Assembly (NCBI GenBank): GCA_964581455.1
Contig: CAZOOT010000001.1
Span: 29,435 to 93,434 of the forward strand
DNA length: 64,000 nt
Direction: 5' to 3'
Origin: VBAS01 sp964581455
GTDB lineage: Bacteria; Bacteroidota; Bacteroidia; Chitinophagales; Chitinophagaceae
The translations under genes and the position numbers were made by a program. This document shows, one piece after another, positions 18,954 to 27,461 of the stretch (its first letter is position 1; each line of letters starts with the position of its first letter). The notes under the pieces are model-generated. The model did no database searches. It was not told the origin of the DNA and worked only from the letters and a program-made list of their open reading frames with translations.

Positions 18954-20284
18954 ACCAGCGGAACCCTGTCATATCAAAAGGAATTGACTGGAGCCTTGTT
19001 TGGCTTTGGGTCTTACTTTCCCTGGTTGGAATGATTGCCATCTTTGGTGCAACATATCATGAAGGGGATAATATCATTCAAACATTACTTGGTTTTAAAA
19101 CGGATTACAGCAAACAGTTTTATTTCTTTATTGTTTCCGGGCTGATTGGGATGTTTATATTACTTACAGACAGTAAGTTTTTTGCTGCTACAGCCAATAT
19201 CTGGTATGCCTTTGGGGTTTTACTTTTAATATTGGTATTCCCATTAGGGTCCAGTGTAAGAGGAACAGATTCTATTATTCGAATTGGAGGCTTTCAATTT
19301 CAGCCTGCGGAGTTTTGTAAGATCTGTGTTTGCCTTGCTTTGGCAAAATATCTTTCAAGGCCAGATACAGATTTCAGCAAAACAAAATCACAATTTATTG
19401 CTACAGGCATTGCATTATTGCCGGCCGTCTTCAGCATTTTGCAGAGCGAAACCGGATTGGCGCTGGTTTATCTTTCATTTTTTATTGTAATGTACCGGGA
19501 AGGATTGCCATCCAGTGTTCTTATTATAGGGTTTTCAGTTGCATTTTTAGTGATTTCAACACTCCTGATTCCCAATGGTATTTTGGTTTTAATATTGACA
19601 ATTGTAGCAGCTTTGGTAGCCATAGCCTTTCGCAGGCAGATCAAAAGAAGATTTTCATTACTGATAAAAATTACACTGATCTGGCTGATCACCTGTTCTT
19701 TTGTTTACATAGGAGTACCCCAGTTTTTCAAGCATATTTTAAGGCCACACCAGGTGGAAAGAATTTTTAGTACAATCGGGAAGGATGTTCCTGATGAGTA
19801 CAGGGTAAAAACACTGGAAGAGATTACGCTTTCAAGAAAAAAAGATGTAGACTATAATGTAAAGCAATCTAAAATAGCAATCGGGAGCGGAGGATTAGCG
19901 GGCAGGGGATTATTGAAAGGAACACAAACCAGGTTTGATTTTGTACCCGAACAAAGAACTGATTTTATTTTTTGTACAATCGGTGAGGGATTTGGTTTTA
20001 TCGGCAGTACTGTTTTACTTGGTTTATACCTGATCATCCTTTTAAGAATTATTACTATAGCGGAAAGGCAACGAAGCGTATTTAGCAGATGCTATGCTTA
20101 TGGCGTGGGAGCAGTTTTCTTTTTTCATATCGCGATTAATCTTGCAATGACAATTGGCCTTGCTCCTGTAATTGGCATTCCACTTCCATTTGTAAGTTAT
20201 GGCGGCACTTCCCTGCTTACTAATACAATTCTGTTGTTTATACTTATAAGACTGGATGCAGACCGGCAAATGGTTTTACGCTAG
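18950..20284 (+). CDS. rodA: Peptidoglycan glycosyltransferase RodA (SEDS family)
   Basis: RodA polymerises lipid II into glycan strands for cell elongation with PBP2 as partner. The 444-residue membrane protein has SEDS signatures: FQPAEFCKI near 122, LQSETGLALVY near 163, FVPEQRTDFIFCTIGEGFG near 330, and PFVSYGGTSLLTN near 420. It overlaps the mrdA stop by four bases (ATGA). It is longer than proteobacterial RodA because of an extended periplasmic loop (about 255-325). Confidence 0.95.
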   Translation: MNQRNPVISKGIDWSLVWLWVLLSLVGMIAIFGATYHEGDNIIQTLLGFKTDYSKQFYFFIVSGLIGMFILLTDSKFFAATANIWYAFGVLLLILVFPLGSSVRGTDSIIRIGGFQFQPAEFCKICVCLALAKYLSRPDTDFSKTKSQFIATGIALLPAVFSILQSETGLALVYLSFFIVMYREGLPSSVLIIGFSVAFLVISTLLIPNGILVLILTIVAALVAIAFRRQIKRRFSLLIKITLIWLITCSFVYIGVPQFFKHILRPHQVERIFSTIGKDVPDEYRVKTLEEITLSRKKDVDYNVKQSKIAIGSGGLAGRGLLKGTQTRFDFVPEQRTDFIFCTIGEGFGFIGSTVLLGLYLIILLRIITIAERQRSVFSRCYAYGVGAVFFFHIAINLAMTIGLAPVIGIPLPFVSYGGTSLLTNTILLFILIRLDADRQMVLR

Positions 20285-20316
20285 AAATTAATACAGTATT
20301 TGGAGTTTGTGATTTG

Positions 20317-20324
20317 TAATTTTG
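20317..20324 (+). promoter_or_regulatory. -7 promoter element TAATTTTG
   Basis: This is a perfect TAnnTTTG seven bases before the ATG at 20331. It implies a nearly leaderless mRNA and rules out the TTG at 20322 as the start. No clear TTTG lies about 20 bases upstream. Confidence 0.4.
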
Positions 20325-20330
20325 AAACCT

Positions 20331-21071
20331 ATGAAGATTATCCCACTTAGTGAAGGCGTTTTTACAGTTGATCAGACAAAACAATTTGTTCCTTTTGACG
20401 AAACACAGCATAATTTACAATCCCGGCCGGTTGGAAGTCTCCTGGTGGAGATACAGCCATTTCTTATCATAACTTCAAATGACATAATTCTGCTTGATAC
20501 AGGTTTAGGATTCAGTAAAAACGGGAAACTGCAAATACATGCTAATCTTACGGAAGCAGGATTCAATCCGGCTGATATCAGCAAAGTTTTGGTTTCACAT
20601 TTGCACAAAGATCATTCAGGAGCTATTGCGTATGGTGCAAACCATGATGTACTGAGCTTTCCGAATGCAAAGTATTATGTTCAGGAGAGAGAATTAAATT
20701 TTGCTTTCGAAAAAGGGTCTCCTTCTTTCAGGCCAAATGAGCTTGAGATTTTAAAAAATGCTTCACAGCTGGAGCTCTTGAAGGAAGATGAGGGGGTGAT
20801 CAGTGAATTTATTCATTACAAAATAACCGGTGCACATTCTCCTAATCACCAGGTCTTTTGGATAAAGGACAATAATGAAATAGTTTTTTTTGGAGGAGAT
20901 GATGCTCCCCAATTACAGCAAATGAAGCATCGTTTTATTGCTAAATATGATTTTAACGGAAGAAAAGCCATGGAGCTTAGAAAAGAATGGTGGGAAAAAG
21001 GTCAAAAAGAAAAGTGGAAATTTTTATTTTACCACGATATAAAAACACCGGTTTACATACATGAATTTTAA
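20331..21071 (+). CDS. Metallo-beta-lactamase-fold hydrolase
   Basis: This is about 246 residues from the ATG at 20331; an upstream TTG at 20322 lies inside the probable promoter. The motif SHLHKDHSGAIA is the metal-binding HxHxDH. Further ligands are in ITGAHSPNHQVF, FFGGDDAPQ (in place of the usual GD) and the C-terminal FYHDIKTPVY. The fold is clear; the substrate is not, with quorum-signal, thioester and nucleotide hydrolases all sharing it. It follows rodA by 46 bases but has its own promoter-like element. Confidence 0.85.
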   Translation: MKIIPLSEGVFTVDQTKQFVPFDETQHNLQSRPVGSLLVEIQPFLIITSNDIILLDTGLGFSKNGKLQIHANLTEAGFNPADISKVLVSHLHKDHSGAIAYGANHDVLSFPNAKYYVQERELNFAFEKGSPSFRPNELEILKNASQLELLKEDEGVISEFIHYKITGAHSPNHQVFWIKDNNEIVFFGGDDAPQLQQMKHRFIAKYDFNGRKAMELRKEWWEKGQKEKWKFLFYHDIKTPVYIHEF

Positions 21072-21080
21072 AATAAAAAT

Positions 21081-21102
21081 GCCGGTTTATATTTAAACCG
21101 GC
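21081..21102 (-). terminator. Hairpin terminator
   Basis: GCCGGTTTA and TAAACCGGC form a stem with a 4-base loop. On the minus strand it is followed by ATTTTTATTTT, so it should end the sigma-factor operon. On the plus strand it lies just after the metallo-hydrolase stop and may act in both directions. Confidence 0.75.
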
Positions 21103-21139
21103 ACTTGTCAAGCTATTGTGATAAATATGTTTTTTGTAG

Positions 21140-21553
21140 TTAATGATTAAGGGCTTCAAACCGTTTATTGGGCCGGTCATCTCTTCTGGTCTTAATTTGT
21201 TCTTCTCTCATTCTTTTCAACTGATCAATGAAGACATCCTGTTGTTTGTAAACTTCAGAGCTTCTTTTTTCGCCAACAATTTCACGGAATTCAGTACGGT
21301 AACGGATCTTTAATTCAACAATTTTTTGCTGGCGGATCAAATTGTCTTTGTTTTCTTTTAGGGCATGCCTCCATTCAGTGAAGTAACGGACAAAAACGGG
21401 ACTAAAACGTTCAGCTTCATTTCTGGAAAGATTCATTCTTTTTTGAATGAACTCTCTCATTTTATCACGGATTTTATCATTGTCATCGTCCTGTGCCTGG
21501 GAGGCATAGCCGGAAAACAAAGCAAGAGTTATTATGAGTAAAATCTTTTTCAT
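21140..21553 (-). CDS. Small periplasmic charged helical protein (Spy/LTxxQ-like)
   Basis: This 137-residue protein has a signal peptide cleaved near ASQAQ, followed by an all-helical, strongly charged body (KIRDKMREFIQKRMNLSRNE, then KRMREEQIKTRRDD). This resembles Bacteroidota proteins with Spy/CpxP-like architecture that sit at the end of ECF sigma operons. Third gene after the sigma and anti-sigma genes, seven bases from the latter. A role as envelope-stress sensor or chaperone is inferred from architecture and position only. Confidence 0.6.
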   Translation of the reverse strand: MKKILLIITLALFSGYASQAQDDDNDKIRDKMREFIQKRMNLSRNEAERFSPVFVRYFTEWRHALKENKDNLIRQQKIVELKIRYRTEFREIVGEKRSSEVYKQQDVFIDQLKRMREEQIKTRRDDRPNKRFEALNH

Positions 21554-21560
21554 TTCTTTC

Positions 21561-22334
21561 TTAATTCAAAAAAATATCTTCTGCATCATTGGACTCCAAA
21601 GCTACAGCATCGTTTAAAAATTCCTGGATCTCTTTTTCTGAAACATCCTTCATCAGGTTTTTGATTTCGTCTGTTTTTATGTTTTCGGATAAGTTATTAT
21701 TGCTTTCATTTCCTTTTGTCAGTGCAACAAAATCAGCTAACTGTTCATTCGGTATAGTCTTATTGACATTCTTCTTCATCCAGGCCTGCGGATTTATATT
21801 GGGATCTATTTGTTTTGGATTAATAAAAAGTAAACCTCCAATTGCAACAACAGCAAGAATGACAGCAGCAACTGCAAACCGATACCACTTACGACTGGTA
21901 ATTGAAATTACTTTTGCCACCTCATTACTTTTTGTTACCGTATTCAGGTTATCAAAATAGCCGGCAGGAACGCTGTATGGAGATTTTTTTCTGATACCAC
22001 TTAGCAATGGAGATAAAGAAGAAATTTCTTCATCGCTTGTCAGGTAATCAGCATGCTCACGAATGCCCTGCATCAATTGTTCACTTAGGTTATCAAAATA
22101 ACCTTCCGGAACAGTAAATAGATTTTCTTTTGAAATGCCAATAATAGCAGGTGCAAGAATTTTCAATTCTTTTTCAGCAGAAGATGCTTCTAAAGCTTTT
22201 ATCCGATTCAGGACTTGATCAGCCAATCCTTCAAAATAACCTTCAGGTAATTGATAAAGATTTTGCGTGCTGATATTGGCTAAATCACTTTCTAAGTCTT
22301 GTAGTTCATTCAATATGGTAGATCTTCCTGACAT
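21561..22334 (-). CDS. Probable anti-sigma factor with three PEGYF repeats
   Basis: This 257-residue protein has a single membrane segment at about 150-171. The cytoplasmic half contains three copies of a motif of the form NLYQLPEGYFEGL (residues 25-37), NLFTVPEGYFDNL (71-83) and SPYSVPAGYFDNL (118-130), spaced 46-47 residues. The remaining 85 residues are acidic and probably periplasmic. It lies directly after the ECF sigma gene (36 bases), so it is presumably the membrane-bound antagonist. No classical zinc anti-sigma motif (HxxxCxxC) is present. Confidence 0.6.
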   Translation of the reverse strand: MSGRSTILNELQDLESDLANISTQNLYQLPEGYFEGLADQVLNRIKALEASSAEKELKILAPAIIGISKENLFTVPEGYFDNLSEQLMQGIREHADYLTSDEEISSLSPLLSGIRKKSPYSVPAGYFDNLNTVTKSNEVAKVISITSRKWYRFAVAAVILAVVAIGGLLFINPKQIDPNINPQAWMKKNVNKTIPNEQLADFVALTKGNESNNNLSENIKTDEIKNLMKDVSEKEIQEFLNDAVALESNDAEDIFLN

Positions 22335-22370
22335 TTTAACTATTCTGAGACAATATTTAAAGGTATAAGT

Positions 22371-22925
22371 TTAATGATTTTTAATGTATTCTTCAATTTT
22401 CTTGACGGCATGGTGATAGCTGGCTTTGAGAGCTCCCTCACTGGTTTCCAGCACCTTGCTCATTTTTTCATATGGCATTTCATCATAATATCTTAATTGG
22501 AATACAAGTTTTTGCTTATCAGGTAGTTGTTGAATACCTAATTGCAATTTCCACTCCAGTTTATTGCCATCAAAGTGACTATCCGCCCGGATCTTGTTTT
22601 CCATACCGGTTTCTTCATTACTTATAGAAATGGATGATCTTTTCTTTTGCTGCTCTAAAAATGTAAGACATTCATTGGTCGCAACCCTATAAAGCCAGGT
22701 ATAAAGCTGACTATCTTCACGAAAATTTTCCAAGCCATTCCAAACACGGATAAGTACATTCTGAAGTACATCATTTGCATCTTCATGGTCAATAACCATT
22801 CGCCGTAAATGCCAATAAAGCTTTTCCTGGTATTTTTTTATAATGGCGGTAAATGCTTTTTCTTTCGTAATAGGGTTTCGGAATTCTACGAGTAGTTCAG
22901 CATCGCTTGTTGTTGTCAGGGCCAT
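22371..22925 (-). CDS. ECF-type RNA polymerase sigma-70 factor
   Basis: This 184-residue protein has the two conserved sigma regions. Region 2 includes DHEDANDVLQNVLIRVWNGL and YTWLYRVATNECLTFL (about 47-100). Region 4 includes LPDKQKLVFQLRYYDEMPYE with a helix-turn-helix at about 145-170. It directs polymerase to a specific regulon, probably envelope-related given the downstream anti-sigma and periplasmic genes. ECF factors usually activate their own operon; no promoter motif was identified. Confidence 0.93.
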   Translation of the reverse strand: MALTTTSDAELLVEFRNPITKEKAFTAIIKKYQEKLYWHLRRMVIDHEDANDVLQNVLIRVWNGLENFREDSQLYTWLYRVATNECLTFLEQQKKRSSISISNEETGMENKIRADSHFDGNKLEWKLQLGIQQLPDKQKLVFQLRYYDEMPYEKMSKVLETSEGALKASYHHAVKKIEEYIKNH

Positions 22926-23093
22926 GGGTTCGGTCTTTTGAAAGTTTTAGAATATTGGAAAGCTGTGGCGTTTAATTTACCCTTATAAAAATAGTTTTTT
23001 TTATTGGCTTATTACATCTTTTAATATTTGAATTGAACTCTTTCGTCTAAGGATCAGGCGATAGAATGAAAATGAGTAGAATTACTTTTATTA

Positions 23094-23134
23094 TTAAAAA
23101 ATAAAAAAACCAATGCTTTATTAAAGATTGGTTT
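23094..23134 (-). terminator. Terminator of the transketolase gene
   Basis: AAACCAAT (23107-23114) and ATTGGTTT (23127-23134) pair around an AT-rich middle that can itself extend the stem. On the minus strand the hairpin is followed by a run of T (23101-23106 and beyond). It lies 21 bases after the stop codon. Confidence 0.75.
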
Positions 23135-23154
23135 TAGGGTAAATTTTTTAATTA

Positions 23155-24108
23155 TTATTTTCTCGCCATTACTTTTTCTGCTGCTGCAACAATATCCGGT
23201 ATATCTAATCCGTATTTTTTTAATAATTCCTTTGGTGTACCACTTTCGCCAAAAGTATCTTTGGTGCCAACATATTCGATTGGAATTGGAAAATTTTTAG
23301 CTGCACATTGTGCAATGGCATCACCTAAGCCGCCAATTACATTATGTTCTTCTGCAGTTACAGCACATTTTGTTTTACGAATGGAGTTGATGACAGCACT
23401 TGCATCAAGAGGTTTGATAGTGTGAATGTTTATTATTTCCACACTGATCCCTTTTTCCTGAAGTATTGCACCGGCTTGTATTGCATTCCAGACTAAATGG
23501 CCACAGGCAAAAATGGAAACATCGGTACCTTCTGAAAAAAATTGAGCCTTACCTATTTCAAAAGGAAGTTCAGAAGTAAAGATCGGCCATACCGGTCTTC
23601 CGAATCTTAAATAAACCGGTCCTGTATGATCTGCTATTGCCATGGTTGCTGCTTTTGTCTGGCTATAATCACATGGAACAATCACGGTCATGCCGGGCAG
23701 CATTTTCATTAATCCAATATCTTCCAGTATCTGGTGAGTTGCACCATCTTCACCAAGCGTAACTCCTGCATGTGATGCACAGATCTTCACATTTTTTCCG
23801 CTATAAGCAATGCTTTGACGTATCTGATCATATACACGGCCTGTAGAAAAATTTGCAAAGGTTGTTGTAAAAGGAATTTTTCCGCCAATAGTTAAACCGG
23901 CAGCTATTCCCATCATATTAGCTTCAGCAATTCCACACTGAATAAAACGATCAGGAAATTCTTTTATGAATTGCTGAAGTTTTAAAGAACCGGCCAGGTC
24001 AGCAGTAAGTGCTACGACATTTGGATTTTTCCTGGCAACTTCTACGATCCCATCACCAAATCCGCTGCGGGTGTCTTTATTTCCGGAAGGTTGAATTTCT
24101 TTTAACAT
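23155..24108 (-). CDS. Transketolase, C-terminal half (split-type subunit)
   Basis: This 317-residue protein corresponds to the pyrimidine-binding plus C-terminal domains of transketolase or DXP synthase. Features are FGDGIVEVARKNPNVVALTA, the catalytic Glu in CGIAEANMMGIAAGL (residue about 60), THQILEDIGLMKMLPGMTV and the C-terminal AVTAEEHNVIGGLGDAIA. In organisms with split transketolase an N-terminal thiamine-diphosphate subunit of about 280 residues is encoded next to it. Here neither side carries one (galE upstream, terminator downstream), so the partner must be elsewhere. It is expected to work in the non-oxidative pentose phosphate pathway. Confidence 0.9.
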   Translation of the reverse strand: MLKEIQPSGNKDTRSGFGDGIVEVARKNPNVVALTADLAGSLKLQQFIKEFPDRFIQCGIAEANMMGIAAGLTIGGKIPFTTTFANFSTGRVYDQIRQSIAYSGKNVKICASHAGVTLGEDGATHQILEDIGLMKMLPGMTVIVPCDYSQTKAATMAIADHTGPVYLRFGRPVWPIFTSELPFEIGKAQFFSEGTDVSIFACGHLVWNAIQAGAILQEKGISVEIINIHTIKPLDASAVINSIRKTKCAVTAEEHNVIGGLGDAIAQCAAKNFPIPIEYVGTKDTFGESGTPKELLKKYGLDIPDIVAAAEKVMARK

Positions 24109-24289
24109 GATTAATTTTTAGTTGGGCAAATGTAAGCTAACCAAAGAAAACAGCAGACAATTAACTAAGAGAATAAAAGAGTGAAGGAGAAAAAGTGGTG
24201 AAACAATAAATTGCAAAAATCTTAAAGCATTTGAAAGATTTTTCTGCAAACTCATTTACCTCTTTTTCCTTTTTTTAATCTCTTAGCAC

Positions 24290-25345
24290 TTAATTCAACT
24301 CTCCTGGTTTTCCGGAAAACACTTTCTCATCTGCTTTTAGTCTTTGTTCCCATTTCCAGGCTGACTTTACCATATCATCAAGTGAATATTTTGGCTCCCA
24401 ACCAAGGGATTTTTTTGCTTCATCATTATTGGCATAAATAGCCATTATATCACCTGGTCTTCTCGGGCCAATTATGTAATTCAATTTTACACCACTGGTT
24501 TTTTCAAAAGCATTAATTGCTTCCAGTACGGTTACACCATGGCCGGTTCCAAGATTAAATGCTTCACAGGAAGATTTATTTTTGCCTTCAGCAACATAAT
24601 CGACTGCAAGTGTATGTGCATTTGCTATATCGCAAACGTGTACAAAATCACGGATACAGCTACCATCTCTCGTAGGATAATCGTTTCCATAAACAATCAT
24701 TTGCGGCAAATTACCAATAGCAGTTTGTGTAATCGCTGGAAAAAGATTCTGAGGTTTGCCAACCGGCATTTCTCCGATGATTGCAGATTCATGGGCTCCA
24801 ACCGGATTAAAATACCTGAGCAGAATACAATTAGTTGAAGAACTGTTTGCAAATTCTGTTACTATTTGTTCACCCATTTGTTTGGTAGCACCATAAGGAG
24901 ATTCAGCAGGCTTTAATGGTGTATTTTCTGTAACAGGACTATTATCCGGACTGCCATATACTGTACATGAAGATGAGAAAACAAACCAGGGAATTTCAAA
25001 TTCTTTTACGCATTTCAACAAATTGATCAGGGAAAAAAGGTTGTTCTCAAAATACATTAAAGGATCTACTACGGACTCATTCACTGATTTGAAAGCTGCG
25101 AAATGTATGACGCCCCTGATATCAATATTTTCCTGGAAGATGGCATGTGTATCATCAAAATTGCAAAGATCAACTTTATAATTTTTTATTTTTTGCCCGG
25201 TTATTTTTTCTACCCGTTCCAGCATAGTCTCATTCGATCTTGAGTTGTTATCTACACAAACAACATCATACCCGTTTTCAATCAGATCAACGATTGTATG
25301 AGAGCCAATATATCCGCATCCACCGGTCACTAAAATTTTTACCAT
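24290..25345 (-). CDS. galE: UDP-glucose 4-epimerase
   Basis: This enzyme interconverts UDP-glucose and UDP-galactose, supplying sugars for surface polysaccharide. The 351-residue short-chain dehydrogenase-type protein has the NAD-binding GGCGYIG at 8-14, the catalytic Ser in SSSCTVYG (124-131), the YxxxK pair Y151/K155 (YGATK), and the galE-typical LRYFNPVGAHES and RDFVHVCDIANAH. Full length, cytoplasmic, single gene. Confidence 0.93.
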   Translation of the reverse strand: MVKILVTGGCGYIGSHTIVDLIENGYDVVCVDNNSRSNETMLERVEKITGQKIKNYKVDLCNFDDTHAIFQENIDIRGVIHFAAFKSVNESVVDPLMYFENNLFSLINLLKCVKEFEIPWFVFSSSCTVYGSPDNSPVTENTPLKPAESPYGATKQMGEQIVTEFANSSSTNCILLRYFNPVGAHESAIIGEMPVGKPQNLFPAITQTAIGNLPQMIVYGNDYPTRDGSCIRDFVHVCDIANAHTLAVDYVAEGKNKSSCEAFNLGTGHGVTVLEAINAFEKTSGVKLNYIIGPRRPGDIMAIYANNDEAKKSLGWEPKYSLDDMVKSAWKWEQRLKADEKVFSGKPGELN

Positions 25346-25391
25346 GAAATATTATTTCAGGCAAAAATCGGGAAAAAGGACATAGATTAGG

Positions 25392-26588
25392 CTAGAAAAA
25401 ATTTCTAACTATAGCATAAGTACCGGCTGCCAGTAAAGCACTTACAGGGATTGTTAACACCCAGGCCCACAAAAGATTTATTGTAACTCCCCATCGAACA
25501 GCAGAAAGTCTTTTTGTAGCACCTACACCCATGATAGCTCCGGTTATTGTATGTGTGGTACTCACCGGGGCTTTAAGCGCTTCTGTCATGAATAAAGTAA
25601 TGGCGCCTGCAGTTTCTGCTGCCACCCCTTCAAATGGAGTTACCTTTGTAATTTTTGTGCCCATGGTTTTCACAATTCGCCAACCACCTGCCATCGTACC
25701 AAGGCCCATAGCCAGGTGTGCGGCAAATGGAACCCATAAAGGCAATTCTTTTACATCGTTAATTTGACCAACAGCAATCATAGCTGCAGCAATAATTCCC
25801 ATTGCTTTTTGTGCATCATTTCCGCCATGACCAATACTGAATGCTGCAGCTGAAACTAATTGCAACCGTTTAAACCATGCATTTGATCTGTGTGTATTAA
25901 GGGTATTAAGAAAAAAAGAAAAAATTGCCATCGTGCTGATGATGGAACAAAGAAGAATCCACTTAAAATTTTTAGAATAAAAAACTACTTTAAGAAAATA
26001 GGAATCGTATTTCGATTTCAATTTTTCAGGATCCAGTTCAAGGTTATAGTAAAGGAACAAGCCAACAAAAATCAATACCAGTATGGCAACATATTTAGGC
26101 ACATTTCCTTTGCGGAAAGAGTTAAGAAACCACAATGACATTATAAGTGCCATGATCATTCCAATTACCGGTGCTGCAAAAATGAAAGATGCGGTTTTAA
26201 TTATCGGACCAGGGCTGATAGATGTGAATCCGGCATGAGCAATAGCGGCTCCCGCAAAACCTCCAATCAGCGTATGGGAAGAGGATGAAGGAATTCCAAA
26301 CCACCAGGTTAACAGGTTCCAGGCTATTGCTGCAATCAGTCCGGAAAATATAAGCGGTAAAGTAATAAATTCTTTATGTACGGTTTTGGAGATGGTAGAG
26401 GCTACATTGAAATCAGTAAAAATATACAGAGCTATAAAATTGAAAAAAGCTGCCCAGAGTACAGCCTGAAAAGGTGTCAATACTTTAGTGGAAACTATTG
26501 TAGCTATTGAATTGGCGGCATCATGAAAGCCGTTAATAAAATCAAAGATCAGCGTAAGAGCTATAACAACAAACAGGAAAGTAATCAT
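25392..26588 (-). CDS. Inorganic phosphate transporter, PiT family
   Basis: This 398-residue inner-membrane protein carries both PiT half-signatures, GFHDAANSIATIVSTKVL at the N-terminus and GHGGNDAQKAMGII near residue 260, each with the GxxD(A)xN/K core that binds cation and phosphate. About ten membrane segments flank a central hydrophilic loop. It mediates low-affinity, cation-coupled phosphate uptake. It lies 101 bases downstream of the DUF47 gene, the usual PiT partner, and opposite the porin/TonB receptor operon, so it is part of a phosphate-acquisition island. Confidence 0.92.
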   Translation of the reverse strand: MITFLFVVIALTLIFDFINGFHDAANSIATIVSTKVLTPFQAVLWAAFFNFIALYIFTDFNVASTISKTVHKEFITLPLIFSGLIAAIAWNLLTWWFGIPSSSSHTLIGGFAGAAIAHAGFTSISPGPIIKTASFIFAAPVIGMIMALIMSLWFLNSFRKGNVPKYVAILVLIFVGLFLYYNLELDPEKLKSKYDSYFLKVVFYSKNFKWILLCSIISTMAIFSFFLNTLNTHRSNAWFKRLQLVSAAAFSIGHGGNDAQKAMGIIAAAMIAVGQINDVKELPLWVPFAAHLAMGLGTMAGGWRIVKTMGTKITKVTPFEGVAAETAGAITLFMTEALKAPVSTTHTITGAIMGVGATKRLSAVRWGVTINLLWAWVLTIPVSALLAAGTYAIVRNFF

Positions 26589-26689
26589 AAATTTTAATTT
26601 GCTGGTGTGCCGATTGTAAATATGCTAATAACCAATCCCAACTTTTTAAAATTACCTTATTAGCACATTTGCAAATTGGCACATTGTTA

Positions 26690-27337
26690 TTATGCGTATT
26701 TAATTAATATTGATTCAATCACATTTGCCGCATCTTCACATTTATCTGTGGCCACTTCCATAACCATATAGATCTCTCTTTTCTTAATTACTTCTTTGGC
26801 GTTGGGTTCTGTTTCAAAAAGACGCTCAATGCTCATGTCAAACACATCATCAGCCTGGTTTTCCAAACTATTAATTTTTACAAGTGATTCTGTGATCTGA
26901 CGAACATTCTTCATATCTCTTAATCCGATTACGGCCATATAAACAAGGTTGGCACTTTGTTCAATGATCTCCGCTAATTTTTGAATACCAATATCATTCG
27001 GGTTGACTTTATAAAAATTGATTTTTTTTGCAGAAGCATAAACCGTATCAGCAATATCATCAATTGATGTAGCCAGGTAATGAATATCTTCTCTGTCAAA
27101 AGGAGTAATGAAATTTCTTCCCAGTTCTGTAAAAATATTATGCGTCAGGTCATCATTGGCATGTTCCAGGTCTTCTATCTGGGTGATGATGGCAGCCCGT
27201 TTATCAAAGTCGGGTTCGGCCACCAGCTCTTTGAGCTTTTTTCCCATAATGGCTGCATTGTTTGCTACTTTTTCAAAAAGATCATAAAATATTTTGTTCT
27301 TTGGAACAAATATTCTCATAATTGAATTTAATGCCAT
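26690..27337 (-). CDS. DUF47 (PhoU-like) phosphate transport accessory protein
   Basis: This 215-residue all-helical protein is of the DUF47 family, structurally related to PhoU. Conserved segments are DIHYLATSIDDIADTVYA (around residue 85) and the C-terminal MVMEVATDKCEDAANVIES, both helices whose Asp/Glu residues bind metal in PhoU-type folds. It is probably a cytoplasmic regulator of the PiT transporter encoded next. The ATG at 27337 is used; a second Met (MRIFVPKN) six residues in is an equally possible start. Confidence 0.88.
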   Translation of the reverse strand: MALNSIMRIFVPKNKIFYDLFEKVANNAAIMGKKLKELVAEPDFDKRAAIITQIEDLEHANDDLTHNIFTELGRNFITPFDREDIHYLATSIDDIADTVYASAKKINFYKVNPNDIGIQKLAEIIEQSANLVYMAVIGLRDMKNVRQITESLVKINSLENQADDVFDMSIERLFETEPNAKEVIKKREIYMVMEVATDKCEDAANVIESILIKYA

Positions 27338-27354
27338 GCTTATTTTATTTTTAG

Positions 27355-27362
27355 CAAAGGTG
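27355..27362 (-). promoter_or_regulatory. Probable -7 element of the DUF47-PiT operon
   Basis: On the minus strand the sequence is CACCTTTG, one mismatch from TAnnTTTG. An ATTG lies 21 bases upstream in place of TTTG. Transcription would start near 27350, about 13 bases before the DUF47 ATG. Confidence 0.4.
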
Positions 27363-27398
27363 TATAAATCGGTATCTGAAAAACAATTCGATCTGATT

Positions 27399-27416
27399 GG
27401 TAATAATTTATTAACA
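27399..27416 (+). promoter_or_regulatory. Weak two-repeat Pho-like site in the divergent region
   Basis: GGTAATA (27399-27405) and ATTAACA (27410-27416) are 7-mers with a 4-base spacer, the same spacing and similar sequence as the six-repeat array at 28717-28778. It lies between the divergent DUF47 and porin genes and could serve either. Two units alone are weak evidence. Confidence 0.25.
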
Positions 27417-27461
27417 TTGGGCGATTTATGGTGATTGCTTTATAACCAATATTAATTAATT

